64,000 bases of DNA, taken from positions 180,173 through 244,172 of the forward strand of contig NW_027331420.1 of assembly GCF_022965805.1 (NCBI RefSeq), in the 5' to 3' direction. The number at the start of each line of letters is the position of its first letter. Positions within the stretch are counted from its first letter, which is position 1. A model generated the notes under the pieces. That model was given only the letters and a program-made list of their open reading frames with translations. It ran no database searches and was not told the DNA's origin. Position numbers and translations under genes: made by a program. Below, piece by piece: positions 36,080-47,022 of the stretch. This stretch comes from Primulina eburnea. Its lineage: Eukaryota > Streptophyta > Magnoliopsida > Lamiales > Gesneriaceae.

Positions 36080-36262
36080 AGACAACAACATGTGCGAGAC
36101 GATCTCACGGATCGTATTTATGAGACAGATATCTTATTTGGGTCATCCATGAAAAAATATTATTTTTTATGCTAAGAGTATTACTTTTTATTGTGAATAT
36201 GGGTAGAGTTGACCCGTCTCACATATTAAAATCCGTGAAACGATCTTAAGTGAAACTCACTG
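36080..36262 (+). repeat. ~180-bp palindrome-ended repeat copy
   Basis: Complete forward copy (GTGCGAGACGATCTCACGG ... GTGAAACGATCTTAAGTGA) about 280 bp upstream of the ATL gene start. It lies in the likely promoter of that gene. Confidence 0.8.
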
Positions 36263-36545
36263 AATTTATAATCTATAGCACCTTTCCTTTATTCGTTCCT
36301 TTCCCACCCACTCCACGTACCACAAACCCCACTTAAACCTTGCATTATTATCAATTAAATTAACACAAATGGCCTCATCGCTTTAGCAGCTTCTACTCTT
36401 TCTCTTCGAAATTTTCCTAAAAGATACCTTTTCCTACATCACCTCAAATTCCACCAAATGAAACCAACTCTTCTTTCAATCCCTCTAAATAGTGTCCATC
36501 TCCCTCTTCTTGACCACGAAAAAATAACTCAATGTTAAGCTGGCA

Positions 36546-37133
36546 ATGCCTAACCATGTCTTAGGCATCGCAACTCATGTGATCGTGATGGCAATAATCA
36601 TTTCAGTGATTTTTCTATTCATGGGAATCGGGCTTTTGATTTTGATCCGTGTTTGTATAGTCGGGAGGATGCTTAGAAGAGGTGAGCCTAACATGGTGGA
36701 GAGGGGGGGATTCGGAAGTACGAGTATGTCACAAGAAGACATCGAAAAGTTACCATGTTTCGATTTCAAGGAGAAGGAAAAGGGGAGCAGCCCTTTGGGA
36801 GATTGCGTAGTTTGCTTGGAGAACTTTCGGGTGGGGGAAAAGTGCAGGCTTTTGCCTTCGTGTAATCATAGTTTTCATGCAGAGTGTGTGGATTTGTGGC
36901 TTTTGAGAACTCCCGTCTGTCCAATTTGCAGGGCTTGTGCTGATGTTGTTAATAGTACTGAATCGTTGTTTGGTGAAGAGACTAATAGTGAAGTTGACTC
37001 GAGAGATGTTCAAACAGCAGAAAATGGTCATGGAACTGAGGTTTCCATTCAGATTTCAGATCAAAGATTGGAGATTGTTGATTTTAGGGAAAATAGAGGA
37101 ATTGGTAATGTAAGTGAGTTAGAAGGTGATTGA
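36546..37133 (+). CDS. ATL-type RING-H2 E3 ubiquitin ligase, membrane-anchored
   Basis: ATL proteins are single-pass membrane E3 ligases, often in defence and stress responses. The gene is intronless, as is usual for ATLs, with 195 residues. One transmembrane helix spans residues ~12-38 (IVMAIIISVIFLFMGIGLLI). A reduced GLD-like segment (DIEKLPCFDF) follows at ~65-74. The RING-H2 domain is at 87-128, with CVVC, then C-x-H-x2-H (CNHSFH), AEC, the ATL Trp (DLWL) and CPICR; spacing fits C-x2-C-x15-C-x-H-x2-H-x2-C-x10-C-x2-C. The C-terminal ~65 residues are acidic, with no known motif. The first ATG in the frame is used. Confidence 0.92.
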   Translation: MPNHVLGIATHVIVMAIIISVIFLFMGIGLLILIRVCIVGRMLRRGEPNMVERGGFGSTSMSQEDIEKLPCFDFKEKEKGSSPLGDCVVCLENFRVGEKCRLLPSCNHSFHAECVDLWLLRTPVCPICRACADVVNSTESLFGEETNSEVDSRDVQTAENGHGTEVSIQISDQRLEIVDFRENRGIGNVSELEGD

Positions 37134-37955
37134 GACAGTGGTTGAGACCATAGAGATCCAAGAAAATGTATAAAGATTGTATTTGGTTTGGATCAAAGCA
37201 TGTCATTTGAAAAATGATCTTGAAATGACTTCAATATTAACAAGAATTAGAAATCTGTTCTAATATTTCGGTAAGGTTTTTCAAAGAGTGAAAATTACAG
37301 AATTCGTCATACTGGCATGTTTTTTTGTAAGTCGTCGAACTTAGTTTTAGTCAAATAAATTGAATTTTGTTTTCGCTTTTAGTCCTTTTTTCGGCAGCGG
37401 CAAAATTACATGGCACGTTGTCACAATGGTGAAAAGAATTAAAAGTGAAAATAAAGATCAATTGATTATACTAGAATCGAATTTTATTTATTTATTTATA
37501 TATTTATTTTTGAAACCAGCGTATTTATTTATTTAAATATAAACATAATAAATATTGCAATACTTAGCAATAAGGCATTAGTCTCTTCGGTTCTTGAAAA
37601 TTTTAGGGTCCGGTTTTATTTAGTCAAACATGAAACACCATATTATGGACTATTTCAAGTTCGTGCCAGCTGATATTTCTAGGGTTAAAAAAACTTTACC
37701 AGCCTAATTAATGCAATGGAAGTTAATTAATTATATTAATATAATTTATTGGTCTATTTCATTTGTTAAGATCAAACGTTTATCATATCGAAAATATAAT
37801 AAATTATGTACGTTGGTGAAAAACTTTGAAATAACCGAGAAATTCAATAAGATATCATCTTGAAAACATTATAAATATTTTTGTTATCCACATGTAATAT
37901 TATATTGATTTTTATGTAGGAAGCCACTTTCTTGTCCATTTAAAATCAAGAAAAT
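37134..37955. other. Intergenic, AT-rich
   Basis: Probable 3' UTR of the ATL gene and AT-rich DNA leading to the glycosyltransferase relic. No other feature recognised. Confidence 0.4.
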
Positions 37956-37981
37956 GCATGTGCAGCAAAGAAACAGAAGCA

Positions 37982-38255
37982 ATGGTTCTTCTTTTTTCTC
38001 CAAGTTCCAAACTTCATCTGCTGCTCTTCCCATTCATGTCAAAAGGCCACACTATTCCATTCCTCCAGCTAGCCCGCCTCCTCCTCCGCCGTGGCGTGTA
38101 TGTTACCTTCCTCACCACTCCGGCGAACCATCCCTTCATTGCTCCGGCGCCGATGTCTCGATTCTTGACCTTGATTTCCCCAAGACTATACCCCACTGGG
38201 AATCGAGAGCACCGACAAGCTTCCTTTGGGATGTCGACTTTTCTCTAATTGAAAA
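37982..38255 (+). pseudogene. UGT90A-like UDP-glycosyltransferase, 5' fragment
   Basis: Encodes the N-terminal acceptor-side start of a family 1 glycosyltransferase: [38 protein letters not shown]. The frame then shifts near 38150 to [14 protein letters not shown], and again near 38200 to GIESTDKLP, ending with MSTFL in the first frame. About 90 of the ~470 expected residues are present; no PSPG box or catalytic Asp exists downstream. It is a truncated, frame-shifted relic. The UGT90A assignment is from memory of the MSKGHTIP block. Confidence 0.85.
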
Positions 38256-39268
38256 GAGTATTAGTGCAACAGAGGGTATTAATATAATTTTCATTTGTGG
38301 TGAATTATCAAACATTAAATTCTATATTTGATAAACATGGATGGGCTTTATGAGTTAAAACGGACAATTAAAAAACAAGTAAACACATAATATTGGTGTA
38401 ATCCCATTCTTATATGGTACATGAACACAACCGAAGATGATGAATTTGAAACGTTTATATTTGAAAAACTACACAAATAAATAATTCGAGTCGATGATTT
38501 AAAATTTTGAATCCATGAAATCTAACATCCAGAAAGATGCTGAAATCGATATCCAAAATCATTATATCATGTGAGTCTCTCATTATTTTAATGAAAGTCG
38601 ATATCATGTTATGATGATTCAATGGGTGTAGGATAAAATGTTTTGTAGATTACTTGTTTCACATTTTAAAGTTCTTCAATTTGAATAGAAATCCTAATTA
38701 AAGAGTTGTAACTTATTTTAATTTTCCATAATTAATACATATTTGTCATAATTAGTAAATGCGGTAAATTTCTATTAGTAATACACAGGTTGTTACTTAA
38801 AAATGTAACAAAAGATTTATTCTCCTTAAATTTTATCATGAATATGGTATAATACAGCTAATTAAGGATGCCTCCACGTAATTAACACATCCAATGAACA
38901 CTTATATTTTTCAGCAGGCTCATCATGAATTAAAATATAATCAATAATTACACATTTAGAGTTAAATATGAACAAATTTCCATATTATTCCAATATTGAT
39001 TATGAATTATACAATCTTGTTTGATATTTTAAGCATAGCAGTTAACATATATATATAATATAAAGATAAAACATTGTACATATGTATTTAACATTAATTT
39101 TTGTTAATTTATCTCAATTTTTATAAAGTTGGCAAACAAATAAATAAAAATCCAACTTGTTATCTTACAACAAATTGAACCCATTTCCTAAAATAGGCCA
39201 ACAAATTATAGAGCTAATCAAAAAAATCAAGGAACTGAAAGAAAAAAAAAAACTCCAACCAAATAAAT
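38256..39268. other. AT-rich intergenic region
   Basis: No continuation of the glycosyltransferase and no other gene recognised. The last ~100 bp are probably 3' UTR of the LOB-domain gene. Confidence 0.4.
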
Positions 39269-40004
39269 CTACACTAGGTTGAAGTCGAACCAATTTGTGT
39301 TTGCAATATCATACTGCGCCGGCGAGGAAATGGGATTGAAATTTGGTGTAACTTCAACTTGATGATGATGAGCTGTGAGTGCAGCAATATGTGCTTGAAT
39401 TCTTGCTAGTTGGAACTGTGCTTCGTGTATCTGTTGATGCAAAATTGTGATTATTCCCACACAACCATATACCGGATCCTGGAGTCTACATTGAGCTTCA
39501 AAGATCAAGTAGTTGGCTGCTTCCGCTCGTCGATTCGCCGGAAGTTCCTGGTTGTAAGAAATCCAAGAGCCAAGAAAATTTTCAGAAGCAAAACTTGCTG
39601 TATAGGGTTTACAAGAACGTACACATGGAGCTCGTTGATCCCTTTATTTCTTAGGGTATTAATTCTTTTCTTTTTCTATATTATGCATGCATGATCATCC
39701 TGATCCCTATTTTATTCTACTTTGAAGAAGTATAAAAAAAATAGAGAATTAAAAATCGATAACTTTACTGAAATTTTTGGGAAAAAAAATGGTCCAATTT
39801 AATAGATATTGTAATATTAAAATTCAGATACAATATATATATACAAGTGACCTGAAGCATCTTTCCAACGTTGCTAGCTCCATAGATTTTATGGACGCAA
39901 ATAAATCTTTTTGAATCATTGGCAGGAAAATAAGGAGCGAATATACAATCGGAAGGGCATCTTCTTCTCAAATATCGGCATGCGGCGCAACGAGTCGAAT
40001 TCAT
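39269..40004 (-). CDS. LOB-domain (LBD/AS2-like) transcription factor, LBD23/24-like
   Basis: LBD proteins are plant-specific DNA-binding regulators of organ boundaries and lateral organ growth. Two exons (40004-39852 and 39547-39269) join after GASNVGKMLQ at the conserved LBD intron position to give 143 residues. The zinc-finger-like block is C-x2-C-x6-C-x3-C (CAACRYLRRRCPSDC), followed by IFAPYFPANDSKRF, the GAS block (HKIYGASNVGKMLQ, RRAEAANYLIFEAQCRLQDP) ending VYGCVG. A coiled-coil-like helix follows (IITILHQQIHEAQFQLARIQ), but the class I L-x6-L-x3-L-x6-L spacing is not cleanly kept. Similarity to the short LBD23/24 group is from memory. The ATG at 40004 directly precedes the finger. 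Confidence 0.92.
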
Positions 40005-41399
40005 TATTTAAATCCTAATGCAAAAAATCTTTAGAAAAATCTAATGCTAAATGTATAGATCTAAGGGGATTTCGCATTTATATGGAGAGGAAGGGAATGC
40101 AACGGCTAATTAACATTTGGATTAATTATTTTGGATGTAAATTTTTGAATTCGAAGTGTGCAAACATATTGGAGAGCTCGCATTTCGTAAATTGACTCAA
40201 ATTTGCATTTAGACGACTTATTCTTAAGGAAAATATGTTATAATTGTTAGGAAAATGAGATTGATTGGAATCCAAATTCAGAATATGGAAGTATGCACTT
40301 AAAATCTTCCATTTCGTTGCAAGAAATGGCTTAGTTTCTGGAAATTACAGCAATATGCATGTATGATAATTGTTGTCCTAAAAATATAGTTAGAAGGAAT
40401 ATATCTCACTATTTATTTAAAAATCTGCACTGTTTAAAAACTTATTCTTCATTAAGTTTGTAGAAAATAAAATATGTCGCATATACACATAATTAAATAA
40501 TTAATTTAATGTTCTTTTGGTTTTGTCTGCAATTCCTGCATGTTTTTTTTTTTTGTGGAGTAGCGTGAATTCGAATTCATGTTGATGGTGATTGATATAT
40601 GAATTGTCCAAGCGACCATGATACTTGGGTTGTTGATAATATTAATAATGACATAGAATATACGTAATTGTTTCTCAATTTTACAAACTGATAAAAAAGA
40701 ATTGCAAGAAAATCTGTAACAATTTTCTTAAATTTTAGATCTGGCGAGTGTTGTGCATGGGAGATATATATCATATCAACCATACGATGAAACCACTGTC
40801 ATTAGAAAAAAATGGTAAAAATATGTCAACGATGCCAAGAAATCACTGTCATCCTTCAAGAAATGCCATTACAGGACATAAAAGAAAGACGAGAAAAATG
40901 TATTGTGATGAACCAATTCCGTCCAATGCACCCTCCCAGAGAAATCGACTTGTAAAGCCTGGAGCTTTGATGCAGCGAAGGCCGTTTTCGCCGCTCAACT
41001 AACCATTGTCATATCTTATTTGATTGAGCACGCGAAATCTTCCATTAAAAAGGAATACAACTAGGCAGAATTTGCTGATAATAGCCTTGATGGATGAGAA
41101 TATGAGTACATCCTGCGCATCGGTTAAGAAACAAAGACAATAATCCTGCAACATATCGGAACTTGGACTAAATATTGTGCTTGAAGAACATAACGTATAA
41201 TGAAATTTCGAGAAAAGAGAAATGGATGACATGCTGATGTATATGCGAGTCAGGTGATTCTGTAATGAACAATTAAAACTAACATTTGCTCCTATCCAAT
41301 TTACAATACTAAGTTCATAGAGTAGTCCTACCAAGCATCTAATCAATCTTCTCTTTTCGCTCCACTTTTTGGTTCTATCTGTCAAAAAAAATATCTTAG
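40005..41399. other. Intergenic between LBD and CNGC genes
   Basis: Contains the LBD upstream region and probable 3' UTR of the channel gene. An 84-codon plus frame at 40748-41002 is rich in basic residues but matches no family I recognise. Confidence 0.4.
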
Positions 41400-44042
41400 C
41401 TAAAGATCCTCGAAGAAATCAGGCTCATCTGGTTTAAACAGTTTCGGCATCTTTAAGCTCGAGGACGCAGGATCAGCAATTTGAACCTTCTGAGCACCAG
41501 CTCCTCTTTTCGTGTTGGCAGCAAATTTTGAAGCCAAAATTGTGGCTCCTAGATGCCGAGCACTGCTTGGAGTATCAACCGATGAATTGTCACCACTTCC
41601 ATTGTCCGAATCTCCGTCTTGGTCGCTGCTGTAATTAGACATATAGTAGAAACTCTCTTGTAGAGCTAACTCCTTCGCTAGCTTCTTTTTCTTGAATCTT
41701 CGCCATGCTGCTTGAATAAAACAGGCACCCCATGTCCTCCACTGATGGGAATAGTACCTAAATGCATGCTGAAGCTTCTTGCTCTGAAGACGTTTAAATT
41801 GAAGGGCGACAAATTTAAGGTCTTCTGCTTTAAGTGCGAATGCTTCGACTTCTGTTAGAGTTTTGACGGTTCGGGTTGAAGAAGGAAGGTTTGAGGAATT
41901 TGGTACTAGAGCCCAGGTTAGTAATTCTTCCCCACAGAAGTCACCTGGTCGAAGGGTGATTGAATTGAAGAACCCGGAACGTCCACCATTTGTCGTGGAA
42001 CTCTCAAGTTGTCCTCTGATGATGAACAACATCACGTTTACCGGATCGTCTTCTCGAACAATGTAGCTGCCTTCTGTACTCAAGGATGAAACTAGACGTT
42101 CACATATGGCATCCAGGAGTTGGTCATCCATTTGTGCAAAGAAAGGAACCTGCAAAATGGATAAATTACAGGAGATTGTTCAGATGATTTGTTAAAATAT
42201 TTCCAAAAGTTGCAGCTATTTGAAGGATTGCATACTCGGCGAACGAGGTTAAGACATAGATGCCTTTGAATCTCACGCCTAAGGTCCACAGGTAAGGACC
42301 GTAAGATGGATTCTTCGTGGACTCCTCGTGTCGCGAGCCATTTATACTGATCAAATCTACGAACACGTTCCTGCAAATCTGGAGGCAGTTGCCGATGCCT
42401 CATCCATTCTTCAGTGTCCCTTCTCTTAATTCTCCACTCTTCAAGTCTCACCGTCATTGATTGCAAATAAGTCTTCATTCAAGAGAACCAAAGAGACAAA
42501 ATCTCGTAACTAAACATCAAAATAAGCTTCCAACATGTATGTCATAGTGATGGTGATCTGGTTCAGAGATAAGATATTATTACCTGCATATCTCCAATCA
42601 AACGGGCGAACAGTATCAGACCACCAATGCACAAAACAATACAGAATGTCGTCTCTCCAAGATAAGTGCTAGTCGTCAAATTCTGTCCATATGAACTGCA
42701 AACAAGGTTACAAGCTATATCATCTTGAAACAATCTTGAATGTAAACATCGAGGCCTTCAATGCATAGATCAGAAAAGATACGGCCTCTAAGTAAGATTC
42801 AAATAAGATGAGTAAAAGAACATATGAGCTCAAAAGTAGAACCGAAAATTTGTTTCTAGGCATTCACACCTCAAATTTCTTAAGCCCCACCAAAGGCAAT
42901 AAATGTATTTCTCAATGAAAATTGATGAAGCAACTTCGCTAGTAAAAGCATCAGCAAACATCCCAAACTTGAAATCAGAATCATCATTGCTAGCGTCACA
43001 ACGTGAAAGTACACTAGTCGAATTCAGCCAATACTGTCGCTCAATACCCCCCATTTCAGGACTTTCACAGTCAAGGAATTTCAGATTACACGGTGGGACA
43101 CTGGTATATTCGTCTTTACACCCTTGATCCCAGCAAGAATGTTGCCGCCCTATCGATGCCAGATACCATGAAGCTCCTAATACCTGAAACCAATGTTGAA
43201 TCATGAAAAAAGAGGTTTATATGTGAAGTGGAAGGTCGAGGCAATATATGCTTATATATTCTCACATGGCTGGCTAGCATGTACAGAAGCAAATTATAAG
43301 CAGCTCCTGCCCAAGCAGTCTTGGCTATAAAACCCGTGGTTTTAATTATCCTCTGATTCAGGGGAAAAATGACAAACAGCCGTGGAACATACTGGATTAG
43401 GACAATAAGAGCAAGAGTGTTGTCAGCCTGACCGGTTCCGTTCGTTTTCGTTGCTGGAATTACATACCAGATCACAATCTGAGAGAACCGAGTTTTTTTT
43501 AGTTGGAAGACACTGTAAAAAAGACAATGTGCTCAATTAGCTTCACAAGCAAGTTTGTGAATTACCTGAGGCAGCGGCAGAGTGGCGGTGAGATCAATTA
43601 TAAAATCAGATTTGAGATACTTCATGGCAATCTCATGGGGATCCATAACAAGCTCCCCACGCCCGAAAACCCGGGAGCTCGGAGCCACAAACGCCATGCG
43701 AAACTTCATCAACATGTGTAGAACGTAAAATAAATCGGAAAAGGTTCGAAAATAAGTGATCAAAACAGAAGCTTGGTTATCTGTGGACATACAGACTTGG
43801 CCGCCGACGTACGGGAGATAGAAATACAGGGGGTCGATGAAGAGGGAGATGAGACAGGTGATCAAGAATATGTGGTTCCAGAGATTGACAATGTCGCTGT
43901 TGGGATCGAGGATTTGGTAGTGCCATAAGATGCTGAGGGAGTTGGGCTCGCCCGAGGCGGCTACGGCGGCGGAATGGTGGTGGGTCAGCGTTCGCCGGAA
44001 GTGGCGGAGGTGGGATGCAGGCGTGGTGAATATTCTATTCAT
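41400..44042 (-). CDS. CNGC18: Cyclic nucleotide-gated cation channel, CNGC18-like
   Basis: CNGC18 is a pollen-tube plasma-membrane calcium channel needed for tip growth and guidance. Six exons (44042-43566, 43478-43266, 43183-42870, 42695-42584, 42472-42236 and 42149-41400) join in phase to give 700 residues. S1 lies at ~57-78, S2 ~92-115, then PSSRVFGRGELVMDP, S3 ~142-158 (IIDLTATLPLPQ), S4/S5 to ~230 (YVPRLFVIFPLNQRI, AWAGAAYNLLLYMLASHV), and the pore WWGLRNLSSYGQNL. A C-linker (WMRHRQLPPDLQERVRRF) and cyclic-nucleotide-binding domain at ~452-575 (GDFCGEELLTWAL) follow, then an IQ calmodulin site at ~594-607 and the family tail LKMPKLFKPDEPDF. Odd: S6 ends LIGDMQ where the family has LIGNMQ, and the binding domain reads REDDPVNVM for REGDPVNEM. 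The start at 44042 (MNRIF) was chosen to match the family; an in-frame upstream ATG at 44141 exists. Confidence 0.93.
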
Positions 44043-44473
44043 CTTCCATGGCGGAGGCCAGATTTTCTCGGATTCTCCGCGAGATGATTTCAAGAATCGT
44101 CGTTTAAACACTCTACTTCTGATTGAAATGAAATCGATCAAGAAAGTATGGAGAGAGATTAAGGTTGGGTTTGCAGAAGGAGGCCGGGAGCGTTGGTGAC
44201 CATTGAGATTTTGGAGGTGCGAATACGAGGAAATCCGACAACTACGGCTTCTGTAATTTAACCCCGCATATTCATCTTCTACACCAAAACTCTTATTCGA
44301 ACATATACTAAATAAAAACCAATACTAACTCGTTTTATTTAATTAATTGTTTTTATTATAGTTTAAATGATTATATAGATTTAAATTATTTAAACTAAAT
44401 ATAAGAAAGATTTTTGTAAAAAAGTAAAGAATGAGAAGTAAAAATTCTAATTAACATGCTCATATAATGATAA
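44043..44473. other. Upstream region of the CNGC18-like gene
   Basis: Probable promoter and leader. A GC-rich coding-like stretch to ~44200 is the in-frame upstream extension of exon 1; beyond it the DNA is AT-rich. Confidence 0.4.
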
Positions 44474-44626
44474 TCGATATCGTATTTTATGAGAAAGATA
44501 TCTTATTTGGGTCATCCATGAAAAAATATTACTTTTTTATGCTAAGAATATTATTTTTTATTGTGAATATCGATATGATTGACCTGTCTCATAGATAAAG
44601 ATTCGTCTCATAAAAAATCTACTTTG
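44474..44626 (+). repeat. ~180-bp repeat copy, left end truncated
   Basis: Forward copy lacking the left palindrome: ATCGTATTTTATGAGAAAGA ... GATTCGTCTCATAAAA. It lies ~430 bp upstream of the channel start codon. Confidence 0.75.
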
Positions 44627-45158
44627 AATTGAATGTTGTATTTGGATTGAATGATTGGAATATCAAAATGTAAGGATGCTACGTAGTGGTGAACATTTGA
44701 ACCAATACCCGATCCGCTCGGTTTCGGGTTACTTTTATCCACTAGTTTCAAGCATATGATGTTTGCATCATATTTATTAGAGCCAAAGTCAAAAATTTAT
44801 TTGCATGCATTAAATATGTAATTAAGTAAGATGAATGCATATCAATTTATACATTGAAAGACCGATTGTTTGTTGAAAAATAGCATAATCGGGATTCTTT
44901 GGAGATCCATGCAAACTCCTGGAGATTCATTTTCATTGTATGCCTGCAAATTTCAACGATTTAAAATATATATTTTCTCAATATTATATAAATGAATGAC
45001 TCCAATATATAATTTTTGAATCGGTCTAAGATTAAATATAAAGATGTATTACATATATAATATCAGATTAATATAATAATATAGCCGCAGGATTTTATTT
45101 TTGGAGAATTAACTGTCAATCATTATGTTAATTATTGACCGATAGATAATTGAAACTA

Positions 45159-45328
45159 GACAAAAACTTATGTGAGATTTTTTTTGTGAGACAGATCTTT
45201 TATTTGGGTTATCCATTAAAAAATATTACCTTTTATGCTAAAAATATTACTTTTTATTGTGAATCGCTAAGATTGACCCGTCTCACAAATAAAGATTCGT
45301 GAGACCGTCTCACAAAAGACCTACTCTT
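45159..45328 (+). repeat. ~180-bp palindrome-ended repeat copy
   Basis: Forward copy (ACAAAAACTTATGTGAG ... GTGAGACCGTCTCACAAAAG) with a small deletion in the left palindrome and an intact right palindrome. Confidence 0.78.
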
Positions 45329-45543
45329 GAAACTAACAATACACACACAGATTTTTTATATAATTATTTTGAAAAAAAATTCTTGAATTTATTGAGTATG
45401 ATTAACAAATTAATTATAGTTATTTTTAGAATGTACTAAAATAGATTGTTATGATAAATTCTATTAGATAAATGAATGAGTATTTTGTCCATCAATTAAA
45501 ATCATCAAAGTAGTTATTCTAAAGATTTGATGTATTATATATA

Positions 45544-45724
45544 GACAAAAACTTGTGTGAGACGGTATCACGGATCGTATTTTGTGAGACATATATCTTC
45601 TTTTGGTCTTTCATGAAAAATTATTACTTTTTATGCTAAGAGTATTACTTTTTATTGTGAATATTGATATGACTGACATGTCTCACAAATAAAGATTCGT
45701 GAGACTGTCTTATAAGAGGCCTAG
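45544..45724 (+). repeat. ~180-bp palindrome-ended repeat copy
   Basis: Forward copy (ACAAAAACTTGTGTGAGACGG ... GTGAGACTGTCTTATAAGAG in context), 215 bp after the previous one. Confidence 0.78.
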
Positions 45725-45971
45725 TGAGATATATATGATATACTGGAGCATGTTTCATCTATGAATTTTAGTATATATTTCAAAATTAGTAATATATATT
45801 CAAAAAAAAATATATGTCTCACAAAACACTACTAATTATACTATTTTAATTGATTTTTTTCTTAATCGGGAGTTTTTTAATTTTTTTTTTTTGGTTTTGT
45901 GTTCATGAATTTGAGTACATATTTCAAAATTAGTAGTATTTTTTTGAGTAAACTAAATAATTTTATAAAAA

Positions 45972-46128
45972 CTATTATGAGACCGTCTAACGGAATATTT
46001 TTGTGAGACAGAAATCAAACTCAACCTATGAAAAATATTATATATTATATCAAAAGTATTAATTTTTATTGTAAATGTAGAATGAACTTATCTGTCTAAC
46101 ATATATAAATCTGTAAATCTGTTCCACA
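45972..46128 (+). repeat. ~180-bp repeat, highly diverged copy
   Basis: Weak forward match: ATTATGAGACCGTCTAACGG, GTGAGACAGAAATC, CTTATCTGTCTAAC. It keeps the layout but not the palindromes; probably the oldest copy in the window. Confidence 0.5.
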
Positions 46129-47001
46129 ATGCACTTATTAAATATTTTTTTAGAAAATAATTGATGTTCCAAACTAAACCAAATTCACAGCATAGTGATG
46201 TGTGGACCACAATTCAATTCTCCACTGTGGATATGGTTTAACAACTTTAACCATTTTCTATATGTATTTTTATGTTGAATTGATGTGACAGAATATTGTA
46301 AATGGGCCGGTGCAGGGCTGACTGAGGGAATAATATTCCATGGTTCTACTATTTTGATTTTCGTGTCACCAATATTAACCCATTTTTTTAGATATCGAAC
46401 TGTTCGATTTCGAATATATGTTTTGGGACGTAGTCCATAAATACTTGCATTTCGAGTGCGAGTGATTTGAGCCGTCTGAAGTAGTAAGCATCTAATCATG
46501 GAAGAAAACAAAGGATTGGCCGACTGATAAAGACCCGTCGATCAAGCGCGAACACTCTTCACACAGTGGGTTCACTCAGCAGTTCCATATTTTTTTAATG
46601 GGTGTAACCATTTAAATTCACTTTGTTTTTTTTTTTTTTTGAATCTGAACATTTGTTTAATTGATCCAATGGAGTTGCGTTTCTTGATCTGCGGTGATTT
46701 TTTTACGGGTAGGACCGATGTATGTGCAGCAAGATCAGCTATATAGAGTGGCCATTCAAACGACACATGTCACTATGAGTTTCTTCTTTCTTTTGCTTTC
46801 CACAAAACACGTCGTGTTAGGCACAAATGTTCAGCACAACTTCCTAACAGTCTTTTATTTGGTGTCATCTTGTAGATTTTCGTTTTGTACCCATGATAAG
46901 AACGGCGCCTTTACTTTTTTAACGGAGCATTCTTGGTATAAAGGCTGGCTTATAGTGCTTGCTCAAATGGGTAACCCATACCTGCTTTCGGATACCAGCC
47001 A
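46129..47001. other. Upstream region and probable leader of the KUP6-like gene
   Basis: No separate gene recognised. Open frames here (108 codons minus at 46185-46511; 103 codons plus at 46694-47005) show no family motif and probably cover promoter, leader or a 5'-UTR intron of the transporter gene. Confidence 0.4.
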
Positions 47002-47022
47002 ATGATTCGTAGACGCTTGTGA
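47002..47022 (+). promoter_or_regulatory. Six-codon uORF whose stop overlaps the KUP6-like start
   Basis: An ATG at 47002 opens a six-codon frame ending TGA at 47020-47022. The last A of this stop is the first base of the main ATG (TGATG). If this stretch is in the mature leader, ribosomes would end exactly on the main start. Confidence 0.4.

Noticed and set aside
40748..41002. 84-codon basic plus-strand frame next to the CNGC18-like gene
   Set aside because: No family similarity that I can see, no splice context, and AT-rich flanks; not enough to call a gene.
46185..46511. 108-codon minus-strand frame upstream of the KUP6-like gene
   Set aside because: No recognisable domain or partner exons; likely chance in promoter or leader DNA.
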